DNA from: Coprobacter fastidiosus
GTDB lineage: Bacteria; Bacteroidota; Bacteroidia; Bacteroidales; Coprobacteraceae
Direction: 5' to 3'
NCBI RefSeq assembly: GCF_030296935.1
Contig: NZ_AP028032.1
Location: 2,852,001-2,916,000 of the forward strand
Length of the DNA stretch: 64,000 nt
Shown here: piece after piece, positions 10,501-18,815 of the stretch
Position numbering within the stretch: the stretch's first letter is position 1
How the letters are laid out: each line of letters starts with the position of its first letter
Notes under the pieces: model-generated
What the model saw: the letters and a program-made list of their open reading frames with translations, nothing else
Database searches by the model: none
What the model was told of the DNA's origin: nothing
Translations under genes and position numbers: made by a program

Positions 10501-10597
10501 CTATACAAGAATATCCGAAAATAAGGAAACTTGGGCACAGAGATAACATAATTATCTTGCCGATAGTAAATTTTTTCGCATTCATGCGTAATCTCAT
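7517..10597 (-). CDS. Large beta-rich lipoprotein, function unknown
   Basis: A 1026-residue protein whose N-terminal hydrophobic segment ends at a Cys (FGYSC, about residue 31), probably a lipidation site although the lipobox is weak. The rest is almost entirely short beta strands with many Asn, Asp and Thr. Repeating phrases of the type 'NLxLTD / IxIDE / LKxLKWVKLKGNTAVNLQ' suggest several tandem beta-sandwich modules, and there are very few Cys. No enzyme motif is visible. An in-frame ATG at 10585 is an equally good start. It is the first gene of a pair with the DUF5723-type protein, so an outer-membrane or surface assembly of the two is a reasonable guess, but only that. Confidence 0.75.
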   Translation of the reverse strand: MRLRMNAKKFTIGKIIMLSLCPSFLIFGYSCIDKKYDLTKDISTIVGIGGELGFPLGETETKLLSDLLKPEDIEDLTTDDDQYGIHKKENVKADIPTFDPVSINAINTSTDFNISFEKLTIDPIKIDETQPDILLKKNIIDKPEINQSFTGSVPMMITENVPINVPNNGEVSIMDKEFRLDEHQTSFVVAKGTCPVEVTHISNIKFNATTAQLKMDMDQLKNTLNLSEATVTLKNFTITFPNTFEISNPTKGSLTNSHTLSLDNVNLTLTDNIVNFNLISYNKEIDAAQGEFSGFEEKINYSQSGYISIKGITKGVNLSSIDVSMPISISSSNINIDDMDLAISDVKIDVEQTNFSTDINVTNINKDVKKINKVYFDGNSILTLKSEPITLAGLDLSGGEVTINLNDPNTPFEFDKTGNTWNGDNLVITIDELKNGFTKQVKLKSINLSQKVLKSETDGTKSLSFEPQFKVNTFTTYAKGNTTFKKIESFNNNSKINFKLQKSILNIADADVETESFTADLGNNTAKIEVDETDVPKELKALKWVKLKGNTAVNLQANINITDGAGDLQFDELIIDFPQYIIFDENSGVINYTNPETGEKSQRLILKNQKFIKGSSTERTWKYNNQLHITKLDFTDSEFQNILTEDHKLILPEKNAVITGRASVSSGNVSLDDLQNLNVKTSVNVEQMNIQLAAGEVNEDVISDNPHTSINLGDLSDYLKEGSALYLPNANFQLTTTNPIGVPINVDLIFTPYKNGNPLASGGLRPDKTMTIAAYDDLNSSEEETAKTSKFILATPEYIAKGIPEGFEAIPFSQLQSVIKDVPDSIVIDAIPTPKAVEGENWHTVDLSKGGSQVLIDCNADVPFVLGKDVNIVYKDTIDNIQDDTDDIFEKATASEISIKATVYNGLPLELALKVIPLSTGCVSTIDSNDLSFTFDNGKEEGYVAAGTYNSETGSTNTSETTLLIKVREREGSGALRRLDGLELLITGGLGANEGTVGGVPLKPSQSIKAKVALKVKGIQADIDNF

Positions 10598-10642
10598 TTT
10601 TGATAATTGATGATTTTAATTTTGATATAAATCAATGTTTTG

Positions 10643-10650
10643 CAAACATA
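10643..10650 (-). promoter_or_regulatory. Bacteroidetes -7 box for the 1026-residue lipoprotein gene
   Basis: The reverse strand reads TATGTTTG, matching TAnnTTTG, 45 bp before the start codon. No -33 TTG is seen at the right distance. Confidence 0.45.
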
Positions 10651-11183
10651 GTATTTTTTTTATTAAGTAATGTAACATTCTTGTAAAATTTTATGGATGA
10701 TCCCGTATATTAACTTTTTAACTTTACGAGTATTGAAATTTTCATATACCTTTCATTTATTGAATTTTCCGGGTTTTCAGATAATCGGTTTTTGTGTTAT
10801 TATGGAATCTTTTTGAATATAAAATAATCGATTTGTGAGATTTTACAATAAAGATTTCTAAATGAATATTAGAGACTGTTTAAATTTAATAGAAATATTT
10901 TTAATTGCTGTTCTGGTTGTGATAAGATGGTTTTCGAATTCTTTAAGTTTTTAAAATTCGAAATAGTCCGGTAATTTTTTTGTTTCAAATGATTCGGAAC
11001 TTTGGTAAAGATGTTTCTATTTTATCTCGAATAAATTTTTTAACAAGTTTTGAAAACGATGAACCCTGTTGCTAAGCTCCCGTTTAGGTATTGATATTGA
11101 CTTTTTGCTATGAATGAATACTCATATAATCGATATGTGATAATTTTAACCGGCAAAAGGTTATTTATTATGGTATTATTTGC
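10651..11183. other. Long AT-rich intergenic region between divergent genes
   Basis: About 600 bp between the leftward lipoprotein gene and asparaginase holds no supportable gene. It contains one end of the dispersed element at 10870-10887. It also holds an inverted repeat, TTTCGAATT (10932-10940) with AATTCGAAA (10955-10963), that may form a small hairpin. Confidence 0.5.
10870..10887. repeat. Single end of the dispersed inverted-end element
   Basis: TAGAGACTGTTTAAATTT matches the reverse complement of the right end of the copy at 22262-22434 at 17 of 18 positions. No opposite end was found nearby, so this looks like a decayed or solo end. Confidence 0.5.
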
Positions 11184-11191
11184 TATTTTTG
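11184..11191 (+). promoter_or_regulatory. Bacteroidetes -7 box for ansA
   Basis: TATTTTTG matches TAnnTTTG, 22 bp before the ansA start. The predicted leader is therefore short, about 15 bases, but includes the AGGA at 11206-11211. Confidence 0.45.
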
Positions 11192-11213
11192 TCAGAAAAT
11201 AATTCTGAGGAAT

Positions 11214-12275
11214 ATGTCCGAAAAGAAAATTTCCGTATTGATTATCTACACGGGCGGGACAATCGGTATGATACAAGACCCTGAGACCGGAGCTTTGATG
11301 CCGTTTAATTTTGATCATTTGTTAGATAATGTTCCGGAGTTGAAGCGTTTGGGTTTTTTGATTTCATCAATTCAATTTGAACCTCCGATAGATTCTTCGG
11401 AAATCGATCCTGCATCTTGGATTCGTTTGGTAAAAATCATAGCAGACAATTATGATACTTATGACGGTTTTGTCGTTCTGCACGGAACTGATACAATGGC
11501 ATATACGGCTTCAGCGCTTAGCTTTATGCTTGAGAATCTGGCAAAACCTGTTATTCTGACCGGATCTCAATTACCTATCGGCATGCTGAGGACGGACGGA
11601 AAAGAAAATCTGATTACGGCTATTGAGATTGCAGCGGCAAAAGAAAACGGATTTCCTGTTGTTCCGGAAGTGTGTATCTTTTTTCAAAATCATTTGATGA
11701 GAGGAAACCGAACCTCGAAAATTAGCGCTGAAAATTTCAATGCTTTCCGTTCTCTGAATTATCCGGCGTTGGCGCGGGTCGGGATGCATATACGGTATGA
11801 CAATAATCTTATTAACAAAGTACGTGTTCCCAAACCGCTGAAACCGCATTATTTAATGGATACTAATGTTGTGATTCTTAAAATTTTTCCGGGCATTACT
11901 CCGCAAACGGTAGATAGTATTTTGAATATCCCTCATTTAAAAGGTGTCGTTTTGGAAACATACGGTACGGGAAACGCCCCTTCAAAACCTTGGTTTTTGG
12001 ATATGTTAAGGGCTGCGGTTGCTCGGGGAATCGTGATCGTGAATGTGACTCAATGCTCCAGCGGTAGTGTACAGATGAGTTTATATGGGCCTGGAAATAA
12101 GTTGGCTCAAGCGGGGATAATAAGCGGATATGATTCGACTACGGAGGCTGCAATAACGAAACTGATGTTTCTATTCGGGCATGGTTTATCTTCGGAAGAG
12201 GTGAAAGACAGAATGCGTTTACCGTTGACCGGTGAATATTCTACCCAACATTTGGAAGATCAGATAGAAGCTTGA
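11214..12275 (+). CDS. ansA: Type I (cytoplasmic) L-asparaginase
   Basis: A 353-residue enzyme that hydrolyses asparagine to aspartate and ammonia. It has no signal peptide, so it is the cytoplasmic type I form. The first catalytic Thr lies in YTGGTIG (residues about 12-18). The second Thr with Asp and the following Lys are in VVLHGTDTMAYTAS and LTGSQLPIGMLRTDG. The C-terminal domain VTQCSSGSVQMSLYGPG is also typical. The ATG at 11214 has AGGA just upstream. It is convergent with the sus operon across a shared hairpin. Confidence 0.95.
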   Translation: MSEKKISVLIIYTGGTIGMIQDPETGALMPFNFDHLLDNVPELKRLGFLISSIQFEPPIDSSEIDPASWIRLVKIIADNYDTYDGFVVLHGTDTMAYTASALSFMLENLAKPVILTGSQLPIGMLRTDGKENLITAIEIAAAKENGFPVVPEVCIFFQNHLMRGNRTSKISAENFNAFRSLNYPALARVGMHIRYDNNLINKVRVPKPLKPHYLMDTNVVILKIFPGITPQTVDSILNIPHLKGVVLETYGTGNAPSKPWFLDMLRAAVARGIVIVNVTQCSSGSVQMSLYGPGNKLAQAGIISGYDSTTEAAITKLMFLFGHGLSSEEVKDRMRLPLTGEYSTQHLEDQIEA

Positions 12276-12289
12276 ATGTTTTTTATAAA

Positions 12290-12335
12290 GAAAGAGCTGC
12301 ATCTGCAACTTATCGGAGTTGTAAGCAGCTCTTTC
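12290..12335. terminator. Bidirectional terminator between ansA and susE
   Basis: GAAAGAGCTGC (12290-12300) pairs perfectly with GCAGCTCTTTC (12325-12335), with a smaller inner pairing of CAACT and AGTTG in the loop. It serves two convergent genes. Confidence 0.8.
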
Positions 12336-12369
12336 AGTTTATACATCTCGTCTCCTCCCAAGATGTATT

Positions 12370-13173
12370 TTATTTGTCAGTCGTTGTCATTTTTTCTCCC
12401 GGGGTTGCCGGAGTCAAAGTATAGGTTAGCGTATTGAGATCGACACTTATATGGTAATAACCTTGTGGAGAGATAGAAATATCGCCCCCTTTCAATGCTA
12501 AAGTTCCCGGAGCGCCTCCGCTGCCATATTCTTCACCTTTGTTCCATACCGGTTCTGTAGTTAATTTGAATGTAATCGGTGCATCGGGATTATTTTCATC
12601 GACGAGATTCAGATAACCTTCGTATTTGTTGTTCATTCGGTAAGAAAGCAGGGTAGGAGCATTGGCAATGTTCCATCCTTGATAAGATCCCGGAACATAT
12701 AATTTGGGATAGACGATTACCATAGGATATGGTGTAATTTCTAATGTAACGTACCCGGAGTAAACGATAATACTGGAGGTAAGTTCGCTTTTCAACCGTA
12801 CGTATGTTTCGAGAGGAATGCCGCTTTCTCCTCCTAAAATCAGAGTTGCCATGTTTAGTTTCCCTACATTGACAGGAAGGTATAAGTTGTGAGTTTCTGC
12901 CAATGAAATAGGGTCGGAAAACGACTCGGTATTGTCTATTTGGAGAGTGTAGAGAGGTGCAGCTTGAAATCCGTATTTCCCGGCACTCCATGAAAATGTT
13001 TCAGCGATGAAATTTTCAGCTTCTTCGTTGAGTACAAGGCTGGAATTATCAAGCGGGCTTAATTCCGGGGCGGCTGTAAATTCATATACAGGAGATTTAT
13101 CGTCATTACAAGATTGCAATAGCAGAAATATTCCGATGCTGAAAAATAGCCAGTATTTTATCGTATGATTCAT
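12370..13173 (-). CDS. SusE-like outer-membrane glycan-binding lipoprotein
   Basis: A 267-residue lipoprotein with lipobox LLQSC at about residue 22. The N-terminal part (about 30-140) matches the SusE-type beta-sandwich with the phrase FTAAPELSPLDNSSLVLNEE. The C-terminal part (about 155-255) contains YVPGSYQGWN and later EYGSGGAPGTLALKGGDI, typical of the SusE/SusF surface carbohydrate-binding module. Such proteins sit on the cell surface and help capture glycans for SusC/SusD. It is the last gene of a leftward operon, 18 bp after susD. The family is clear but the glycan is not, because no glycoside hydrolase is linked. Confidence 0.85.
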   Translation of the reverse strand: MNHTIKYWLFFSIGIFLLLQSCNDDKSPVYEFTAAPELSPLDNSSLVLNEEAENFIAETFSWSAGKYGFQAAPLYTLQIDNTESFSDPISLAETHNLYLPVNVGKLNMATLILGGESGIPLETYVRLKSELTSSIIVYSGYVTLEITPYPMVIVYPKLYVPGSYQGWNIANAPTLLSYRMNNKYEGYLNLVDENNPDAPITFKLTTEPVWNKGEEYGSGGAPGTLALKGGDISISPQGYYHISVDLNTLTYTLTPATPGEKMTTTDK

Positions 13174-13191
13174 AATCGTATAAAGTTATAT

Positions 13192-14796
13192 TTAGTATCC
13201 ATAATTTTGTTGAGTACCCGGATTCGCTGCTATTTCTTTTGCCGGAATCGGATACAAATTATATTTGGTTTCAAGAGACTTTCCTGTCAGTACTCCGCCT
13301 TTCCATGCCCATAAATAACTTCCGGATGTAAAGACTCCGAAACGTATCAGATCGGTACGTCGGTGACCTTCCCAATAAAGTTCTCTCATTCTTTCTGCGA
13401 GAATTTCATCTAAAGTAATATCCGTAGTAGAAGTGTAAGTGGAGATACCTGCCCGAGTTCTCAGGTAATTCATATAAGTTTTGGCTAAATTCTGGTCTCC
13501 ATAACCTCGGTAGGCACATTCTGCGTACATTAGGTAAGTATCTGCAAGTCGGAAAATGGGAAAGTCCGTGTCTGGATAAGGATATGCACGTTTGCTCGTG
13601 TTTTCCCAGTCGGTCGATAGCAGATTCGTAAATTTAGTAACGGCAAACCCATCTTGAAAATTTCCCAGATCGGTATTTTCGATATTTGCTCCGTCGCTGT
13701 AGAATGCATATCTGGAATCTCCGTCTTCAAAACTTTTTACCAGATTTGATGTCGATCTTGGTCCTGCCCATCCGTCATTGACTCCATAATTTTCTTTTAT
13801 CATGGTGCCTCCATAAGCACCGATAGTAAGATATGTCGTTCCGCCGTATGTTCTCGTCCGGTCTCGATCGTATGGGACGACCATCAGAATTTCACCCTGT
13901 TCTCCGCCTCTTGCGAATTGATCATTATCGGCACAGAATAAAAATTTATATGTTTGCGCCAATCCGTGATTAGTACCGCTTCCGTACTGTCCGATAATTT
14001 GCTGGCAAGTTGAAGCACATTCGGAATACATCGGAGTTCCTGTATAAACAGATGCGTTCAAGTATAATTTGGCTTTTAGCATCCATAGAGCACCCTTTCC
14101 TGCACGTCCGTATTCCGGATTTACAGGTAGATCGTTTTCAATGGCATTCAGTTCGTTCAGTAGAAATTGAAATATTTCGGCTCTCGATTTTTGTTTAGGA
14201 GCTTCCATAATTTGATCATTTTCGGTTACGAAAGCCACATTCCCGAACATATCTATTGCATGCCAGTAAGAAAATGCACGTAGGAAGCGGGCTTCTGAAC
14301 GGTATTTGGATATTTGTTCTGCAAGCTCTCCTGTAATATTGTTTTGAGCTAAAGCTTGAGGTGTGGTAGCTTTTAAGAAAGAGTTGCAAAGAGCTATTTG
14401 AAAAAAGATGCGGCTATACATGACATATATAAACCCGTTTGCAGCAGACCATTTTGAAGTGCTTAATTCGGGTACGCCTGCATCGTTCCATCCTAATAAA
14501 GCTTCGTCGGTCGGCAATTCCTGAAGATTCCAGTATGACCGGATATATTGTGCCATGCCTTCATCGAAGCCTTCTATATCGGGTTTTCCGGCAGGGCCTT
14601 CTTGACCGGAAACTGCTAATCCTGCATATACTTTTGCCAAAAACTGAGTATAGTATTCGTGATGTGATTTGAAATCGGAGTCTTGGATCAGGTTTTTATC
14701 GATGGGTTTTAGGTCAAGATCTCCTAAACACGATACAAGAGTAGATGAGCCTGCAACGAACAGTGCAATAAGACAGCTATATATTGTTTTTTTCAT
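13192..14796 (-). CDS. SusD/RagB-family glycan-binding lipoprotein
   Basis: A 534-residue surface lipoprotein with lipobox LVSC (about residue 23) and the SusD opening LGDLDLKPIDKN. The TPR-like N-terminal half includes EARFLRAFSYWHAIDMFGNV, the family hallmark. The C-terminal RagB half includes RLADTYLMYAECAYRG and closes with LERMRELYWEGHRRTDLIRFG-like sequence and YPIPAKEIAANP. SusD caps the SusC barrel and binds the substrate glycan. It lies 14 bp after susC and 18 bp before susE, so it is clearly an operon. Confidence 0.95.
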   Translation of the reverse strand: MKKTIYSCLIALFVAGSSTLVSCLGDLDLKPIDKNLIQDSDFKSHHEYYTQFLAKVYAGLAVSGQEGPAGKPDIEGFDEGMAQYIRSYWNLQELPTDEALLGWNDAGVPELSTSKWSAANGFIYVMYSRIFFQIALCNSFLKATTPQALAQNNITGELAEQISKYRSEARFLRAFSYWHAIDMFGNVAFVTENDQIMEAPKQKSRAEIFQFLLNELNAIENDLPVNPEYGRAGKGALWMLKAKLYLNASVYTGTPMYSECASTCQQIIGQYGSGTNHGLAQTYKFLFCADNDQFARGGEQGEILMVVPYDRDRTRTYGGTTYLTIGAYGGTMIKENYGVNDGWAGPRSTSNLVKSFEDGDSRYAFYSDGANIENTDLGNFQDGFAVTKFTNLLSTDWENTSKRAYPYPDTDFPIFRLADTYLMYAECAYRGYGDQNLAKTYMNYLRTRAGISTYTSTTDITLDEILAERMRELYWEGHRRTDLIRFGVFTSGSYLWAWKGGVLTGKSLETKYNLYPIPAKEIAANPGTQQNYGY

Positions 14797-14810
14797 ATCG
14801 TATTTTTTTA

Positions 14811-17786
14811 TTAGTAAGTGATTATAACTCCCAGCAAAAAGGTTACGGGACGAGGGTACACATTATTGTCGATACCCGAAAATACTTCAGGATCGAGTCC
14901 TTTGTATTTGGTGATGACAAAGGGGTTTTGTACAGCTCCGTATAGTCTGAGTTTCAGTTTATTTTGTACCAACTCATTCCATGTATAACCGAGTGTGATG
15001 TTATCGCAGCGCAAAAATCCTGCATTGTGCAGATAGTAATCGCTCATGTATTGCGGATTTTGAAATTTTGTTCCGCGACTTATCAAATTGTTCAAATATC
15101 CGGCACTGTTATATATTGCCGAATAACTTGAATTATTGGATTGCACATTATCATAGACATAATTTCCGAGATTGGCGCGAAGAGAAAATCCGAAATCGAA
15201 ATTTTTATATTCCATCCGTGATGTGAAACTCATTACGACTTTTGGATCTCTGCTTTTATATAATCGTTTGTCCGCTTCATCGATAACCCCGTCTCCGTTT
15301 CTATCGACATAAAGTCCTTCTATCGGGTTTCCATCCTTGTCATATACCTGCTCATATAGAAGATAACTGAATGCCGGGTATCCGACCTTATGAGCCTGTA
15401 CGGTATTTCCTGTTCCTCCGCTGATACCTCCGACAGGTATATAATAATCGGCATCGTTACTTTTATTTAACTTTGTAATTTTGTTCGAATTATAGGCAAT
15501 GTTAAATCCCAGATCCCAAATAAATTTGTTTGTTACAATTGGTTTTGAACTGATGCTGAACTCTACGCCTTCATTTCTCAAACTTCCGATATTCGTGTAT
15601 ATTTCATTTGTCAGATTCGATCCTGCCGGAACAGGAATACGACTGATCAGATCATTCGTTTCTCGATAATAATAGTCGAAAGATCCGCTGATCCTATTAT
15701 CCAGAAAAGCAAAATCCAAACCGATGTTCCATGTAGTCGTTTCTTCCCATTTTATGTTCGGGTCATATCCGTTTGGTCGTAGAGTATTGTAATATCGGTC
15801 TCCGAATGGATAAGAAGCTGTTGGAAATCCCATCGAATATAATGGCATATACGGAAAATAGTTGTCACTGATGTCTTGCTGTCCGGTGATACCATATCCT
15901 AACCGTAATTTTAATTCGTTCATTACATTAGCAACAGGTTGCATAAACGGTTCGTTGATAATTTTCCAACCCAAAGCCAAAGCCGGGAATGTTCCCCAAC
16001 GGTGATCTTTAGAAAAACGGGAAGTCGCATCACCCCGTAAAGTGAATGTTAGCAGATATGTATCTTTGAATGTATAGTTGATTCGTCCGAAAAACGAAAG
16101 TAATTGCAGGTGGTCGGCATAAGTTTTGTCATACCAAGGTTCATTATCGGGCATAAGTGTTGTTATGGTACTTCCGTCTTTATAGAATTTTTGCCATGAA
16201 TAACCTGCCATGACCTCTACTTTACTGTATATTTGGCGGAAATCGTTATTGTAATTCAAATAAAAATCCAGTAATTGATTTCTCTTTAATTGTTTCAGCG
16301 TTTCGGTTTGTCCGATCCCCAACTTTTTGTTTTCTTTATAAGTTATAGGAGAGTTAGGGAACATTTTGTTCCATTGTCGGCTTTTCGACACATCATATCC
16401 TAAGTTCAGATTTGCTCTCAACTCAGGGAGGAAAGGCATGATATAATCGAGTTGGATGTTTCCCAAACTGCGGTAAACATGAGAGATCATAGAACGATCG
16501 TCCAGTAAAGAAACTGGATTAAGAGGGGCAATTCCTATAACTGCTCCTGTATTTTGTTGCAACCACATGAAATATCCATTTCCGATTTCTTGTCCCGGAA
16601 CTTTAACCGGTTGAGTCGGGTCGAAACTTACAGCTCCTCCGATAGCGGCCTCGTCAGGAAATTCGTTGCGTATATATAATCCCTTGACATTCATATTTAC
16701 ACTTAGCGTGTTGTTGAAAAATTTAGGAGTAAGGGAAATAGATGCCGTAGTACGGTTCATCGAAGATGTCTTTAAGATACCGTTTTGATTTGTAAAAGTT
16801 GCCGATACACGGTAAGGCAGTATTTTATATTGTCCGCCTACGCTTAAATTGTAGTCTGAGCTGACAGTCGTTCTCAGTACTTCATCTTGCCAGTTCGTAT
16901 TGGCATTTCCCAATAACTGGTATGCCTGACTGGAAGTTCCGGTCTGTTCGGCAATCAGTCTTCTGAATTCATCGGCATTTAGAACTCCGGTAGTTCTGCG
17001 GGAAGTACTGACCGACATGTTTGCATTGAAATTTATTTGAGGTTTTCCGCTCATTCCCTTTTTAGTTGTAATGATGATAACGCCATTCGATGCTCTTGAT
17101 CCGTAAATTGCGGTTGCCGACGCGTCCTTTAGAATCGTAAAACTTTCTATATTATCGGGTGGAATCATACTGAGAGGATTCGACATTCCGGTGACTCCTG
17201 AATTATCTACTGGAACACCGTCTATAACGATCAGCGGGTCGTTTGTCGCATTTAAAGATGAACCTCCTCGAATACGGATTTCTCCTCCGGCTTCAGGTTT
17301 GCCTCCGGTCAAGGTGACGACAACGCCCGGAGTTTGACCTACCAGCAAATCTTGTGCAGATGTTGCCATACCTTTGTTTATTTCATCCGGTTTGACCTGT
17401 GTAACTGCTCCTGTGGCATCGCTTTTCTTTACGGTTCCGTATCCGATAGCGACCACTTCTCCTAAAGTAATAACATCTTCTTCAAGAATAACAGATATTT
17501 CAGCCCTATTTTTTATAGGGATACTTTGAGAAATGTATCCGACAAAAGAAAATATAAGAGTGCTGTCTTTAGGCGCTTCTATCTGGTAATTTCCGTCAAT
17601 GTCAGTTACTGTTCCGGATGTTGTGCCTTTTACTATAACATTCGCTCCTACCACAGGTTCTCCATAGGAATCTTTTACATTACCATGCACTTTGATTCGT
17701 TGTGCTTGGATGTCGAGAGAAAGAAAAATCCCGGATAATAAAATAAGGAAAATTTTCCATCCCGGTTTAAAATTCATGTGCTCCAT
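14811..17786 (-). CDS. SusC/RagA-family TonB-dependent outer-membrane transporter
   Basis: A 991-residue TonB-dependent glycan importer. After the signal peptide (cleaved near IQAQR) come a carboxypeptidase-regulatory-like domain (about 30-110), the SusC hallmark box EVVAIGYGTVKKSDATGAV, the plug (about 120-230, with IRGGSSLNATNDPLIVIDGVP) and a 22-strand-type barrel ending VTFLLGVIITY. It has no N-terminal STN domain, so it is not directly coupled to a FecR/sigma pair. A second ATG at 17777 is possible. The operon susC-susD-susE carries no enzyme and no visible regulator. Confidence 0.95.
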   Translation of the reverse strand: MEHMNFKPGWKIFLILLSGIFLSLDIQAQRIKVHGNVKDSYGEPVVGANVIVKGTTSGTVTDIDGNYQIEAPKDSTLIFSFVGYISQSIPIKNRAEISVILEEDVITLGEVVAIGYGTVKKSDATGAVTQVKPDEINKGMATSAQDLLVGQTPGVVVTLTGGKPEAGGEIRIRGGSSLNATNDPLIVIDGVPVDNSGVTGMSNPLSMIPPDNIESFTILKDASATAIYGSRASNGVIIITTKKGMSGKPQINFNANMSVSTSRRTTGVLNADEFRRLIAEQTGTSSQAYQLLGNANTNWQDEVLRTTVSSDYNLSVGGQYKILPYRVSATFTNQNGILKTSSMNRTTASISLTPKFFNNTLSVNMNVKGLYIRNEFPDEAAIGGAVSFDPTQPVKVPGQEIGNGYFMWLQQNTGAVIGIAPLNPVSLLDDRSMISHVYRSLGNIQLDYIMPFLPELRANLNLGYDVSKSRQWNKMFPNSPITYKENKKLGIGQTETLKQLKRNQLLDFYLNYNNDFRQIYSKVEVMAGYSWQKFYKDGSTITTLMPDNEPWYDKTYADHLQLLSFFGRINYTFKDTYLLTFTLRGDATSRFSKDHRWGTFPALALGWKIINEPFMQPVANVMNELKLRLGYGITGQQDISDNYFPYMPLYSMGFPTASYPFGDRYYNTLRPNGYDPNIKWEETTTWNIGLDFAFLDNRISGSFDYYYRETNDLISRIPVPAGSNLTNEIYTNIGSLRNEGVEFSISSKPIVTNKFIWDLGFNIAYNSNKITKLNKSNDADYYIPVGGISGGTGNTVQAHKVGYPAFSYLLYEQVYDKDGNPIEGLYVDRNGDGVIDEADKRLYKSRDPKVVMSFTSRMEYKNFDFGFSLRANLGNYVYDNVQSNNSSYSAIYNSAGYLNNLISRGTKFQNPQYMSDYYLHNAGFLRCDNITLGYTWNELVQNKLKLRLYGAVQNPFVITKYKGLDPEVFSGIDNNVYPRPVTFLLGVIITY

Positions 17787-18011
17787 GCAAGAATTACGTT
17801 TTAAAGTTTATAAATTAATTAAGTAAATCAAAAAAACGTGTGTTGGGTTTATGTTCCCGGGATTTGTATGAAAAACAGACACGCGGGAGGTTCTTATTCT
17901 TCCTTAGAACACTGTTTGTACAGATTTTGTTTTTGTATGTCGCTTATTTAAGACTATATAAAGAAAGACGAAGGGTTGTTATATGTTTTATCTACTATAA
18001 GGATTAGTTAT
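17787..18011. other. Leader region upstream of the susC-susD-susE operon
   Basis: About 225 bp between the susC start and the hairpin at 18012. No exact TAnnTTTG box for the leftward operon and no binding-site repeat was found. The long untranslated stretch is compatible with leader-level control, but nothing specific supports it. Confidence 0.3.
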
Positions 18012-18054
18012 AAAATCGGGGCAAGGGAATTTTAAATTCCCTTGCCCCGATTTT
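18012..18054. terminator. Perfect 21-bp hairpin terminator
   Basis: Arms 18012-18032 and 18034-18054 are exact inverted complements around a single T. The GC-rich core is CGGGGCAAGGG / CCCTTGCCCCG and both outer ends are A/T tracts, so it can terminate in either direction. It lies 31 bp past the stop of the leftward gene at 18086. Confidence 0.85.
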
Positions 18055-18085
18055 ATGGTTTATTTTATATAGTAATCACATAAGC

Positions 18086-18607
18086 TTATTTGCCGTTAGG
18101 TATGGCTTGAGTCAAAGCTACTACATCTTCATCGTAGAAACTGATAGGAGCGGAAACCGGTTCATAATCGAACGGGATGAATTGTAGCACTTGTGCCGAT
18201 GCATATTTTTTGTCTTCGGAAATGAATAAATTAAGCTTGATCCCGGCTTTATTCCCTTCTGCAGGTTTTAATTTGGGCAATACGTCGAATTGTTTGTTTT
18301 CCAATGATTGCTGCAATCGATGCATTTCATGATTGTCGAAGTACAAATCGCATCTTTTCATCGGACATCCGTTCGCTTTATATATAATCTTCTTTTTCCC
18401 GGCCATGAGTTTTACGAGACCTACGATTGCAAAGACAGATCCGGCAATCATCATAGCCATTTTTAATGAAGTATTGTCACCTTGTATAAGCGTATTTCCG
18501 AAAAATATGGCTATAGCCACCGCCAAGTAAATAATCCCTGAAATAGAGAGAGTTTTTTTGTAAATGATATTATCGTTGATAAATTCTTTTTTTTTGTTTG
18601 TTTCCAT
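18086..18607 (-). CDS. Two-TM hypothetical membrane protein
   Basis: A 173-residue protein, not recognised. A charged N-terminus (METNKKKEF) precedes two membrane segments at about 22-41 and 49-68. A cytoplasmic-looking domain of about 100 residues follows, with a KANGCPMKRCD motif (two Cys) and a closing beta-rich part (YASAQVLQFIPFDYEPVSAPISFY). Two hydrophobic helices plus a soluble domain resemble small envelope accessory proteins of Bacteroidetes. It has its own strong terminator, so it is probably a monocistronic unit upstream of the sus operon and not part of it. Confidence 0.7.
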   Translation of the reverse strand: METNKKKEFINDNIIYKKTLSISGIIYLAVAIAIFFGNTLIQGDNTSLKMAMMIAGSVFAIVGLVKLMAGKKKIIYKANGCPMKRCDLYFDNHEMHRLQQSLENKQFDVLPKLKPAEGNKAGIKLNLFISEDKKYASAQVLQFIPFDYEPVSAPISFYDEDVVALTQAIPNGK

Positions 18608-18815
18608 TTTTAATATAATTAGAGTTTATTTTTATAATTGTTTTTATAGATATCCAAAAGGGAAGTGAATATCATGATGTAATAAATCGTATATCCAAAA
18701 AGACCTATACCTGTAATGGGAGATTAAGAAAATCTCTGTTCTTCAGGAGTTATGGTTATTGGATAACAAGAAGTACACCGAATAAGTTACTTCAAAAACA
18801 AAATAAAAATAAACT
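18608..18815. other. Intergenic region with no recognised feature
   Basis: About 200 bp of AT-rich sequence between two small leftward genes. No gene, exact promoter or stable hairpin was supported. Confidence 0.3.

Noticed and set aside
11040-11318. A 92-codon reverse frame across the asparaginase promoter
   Set aside because: It overlaps the asparaginase start region and has no motif. The intergenic part is AT-rich noncoding.
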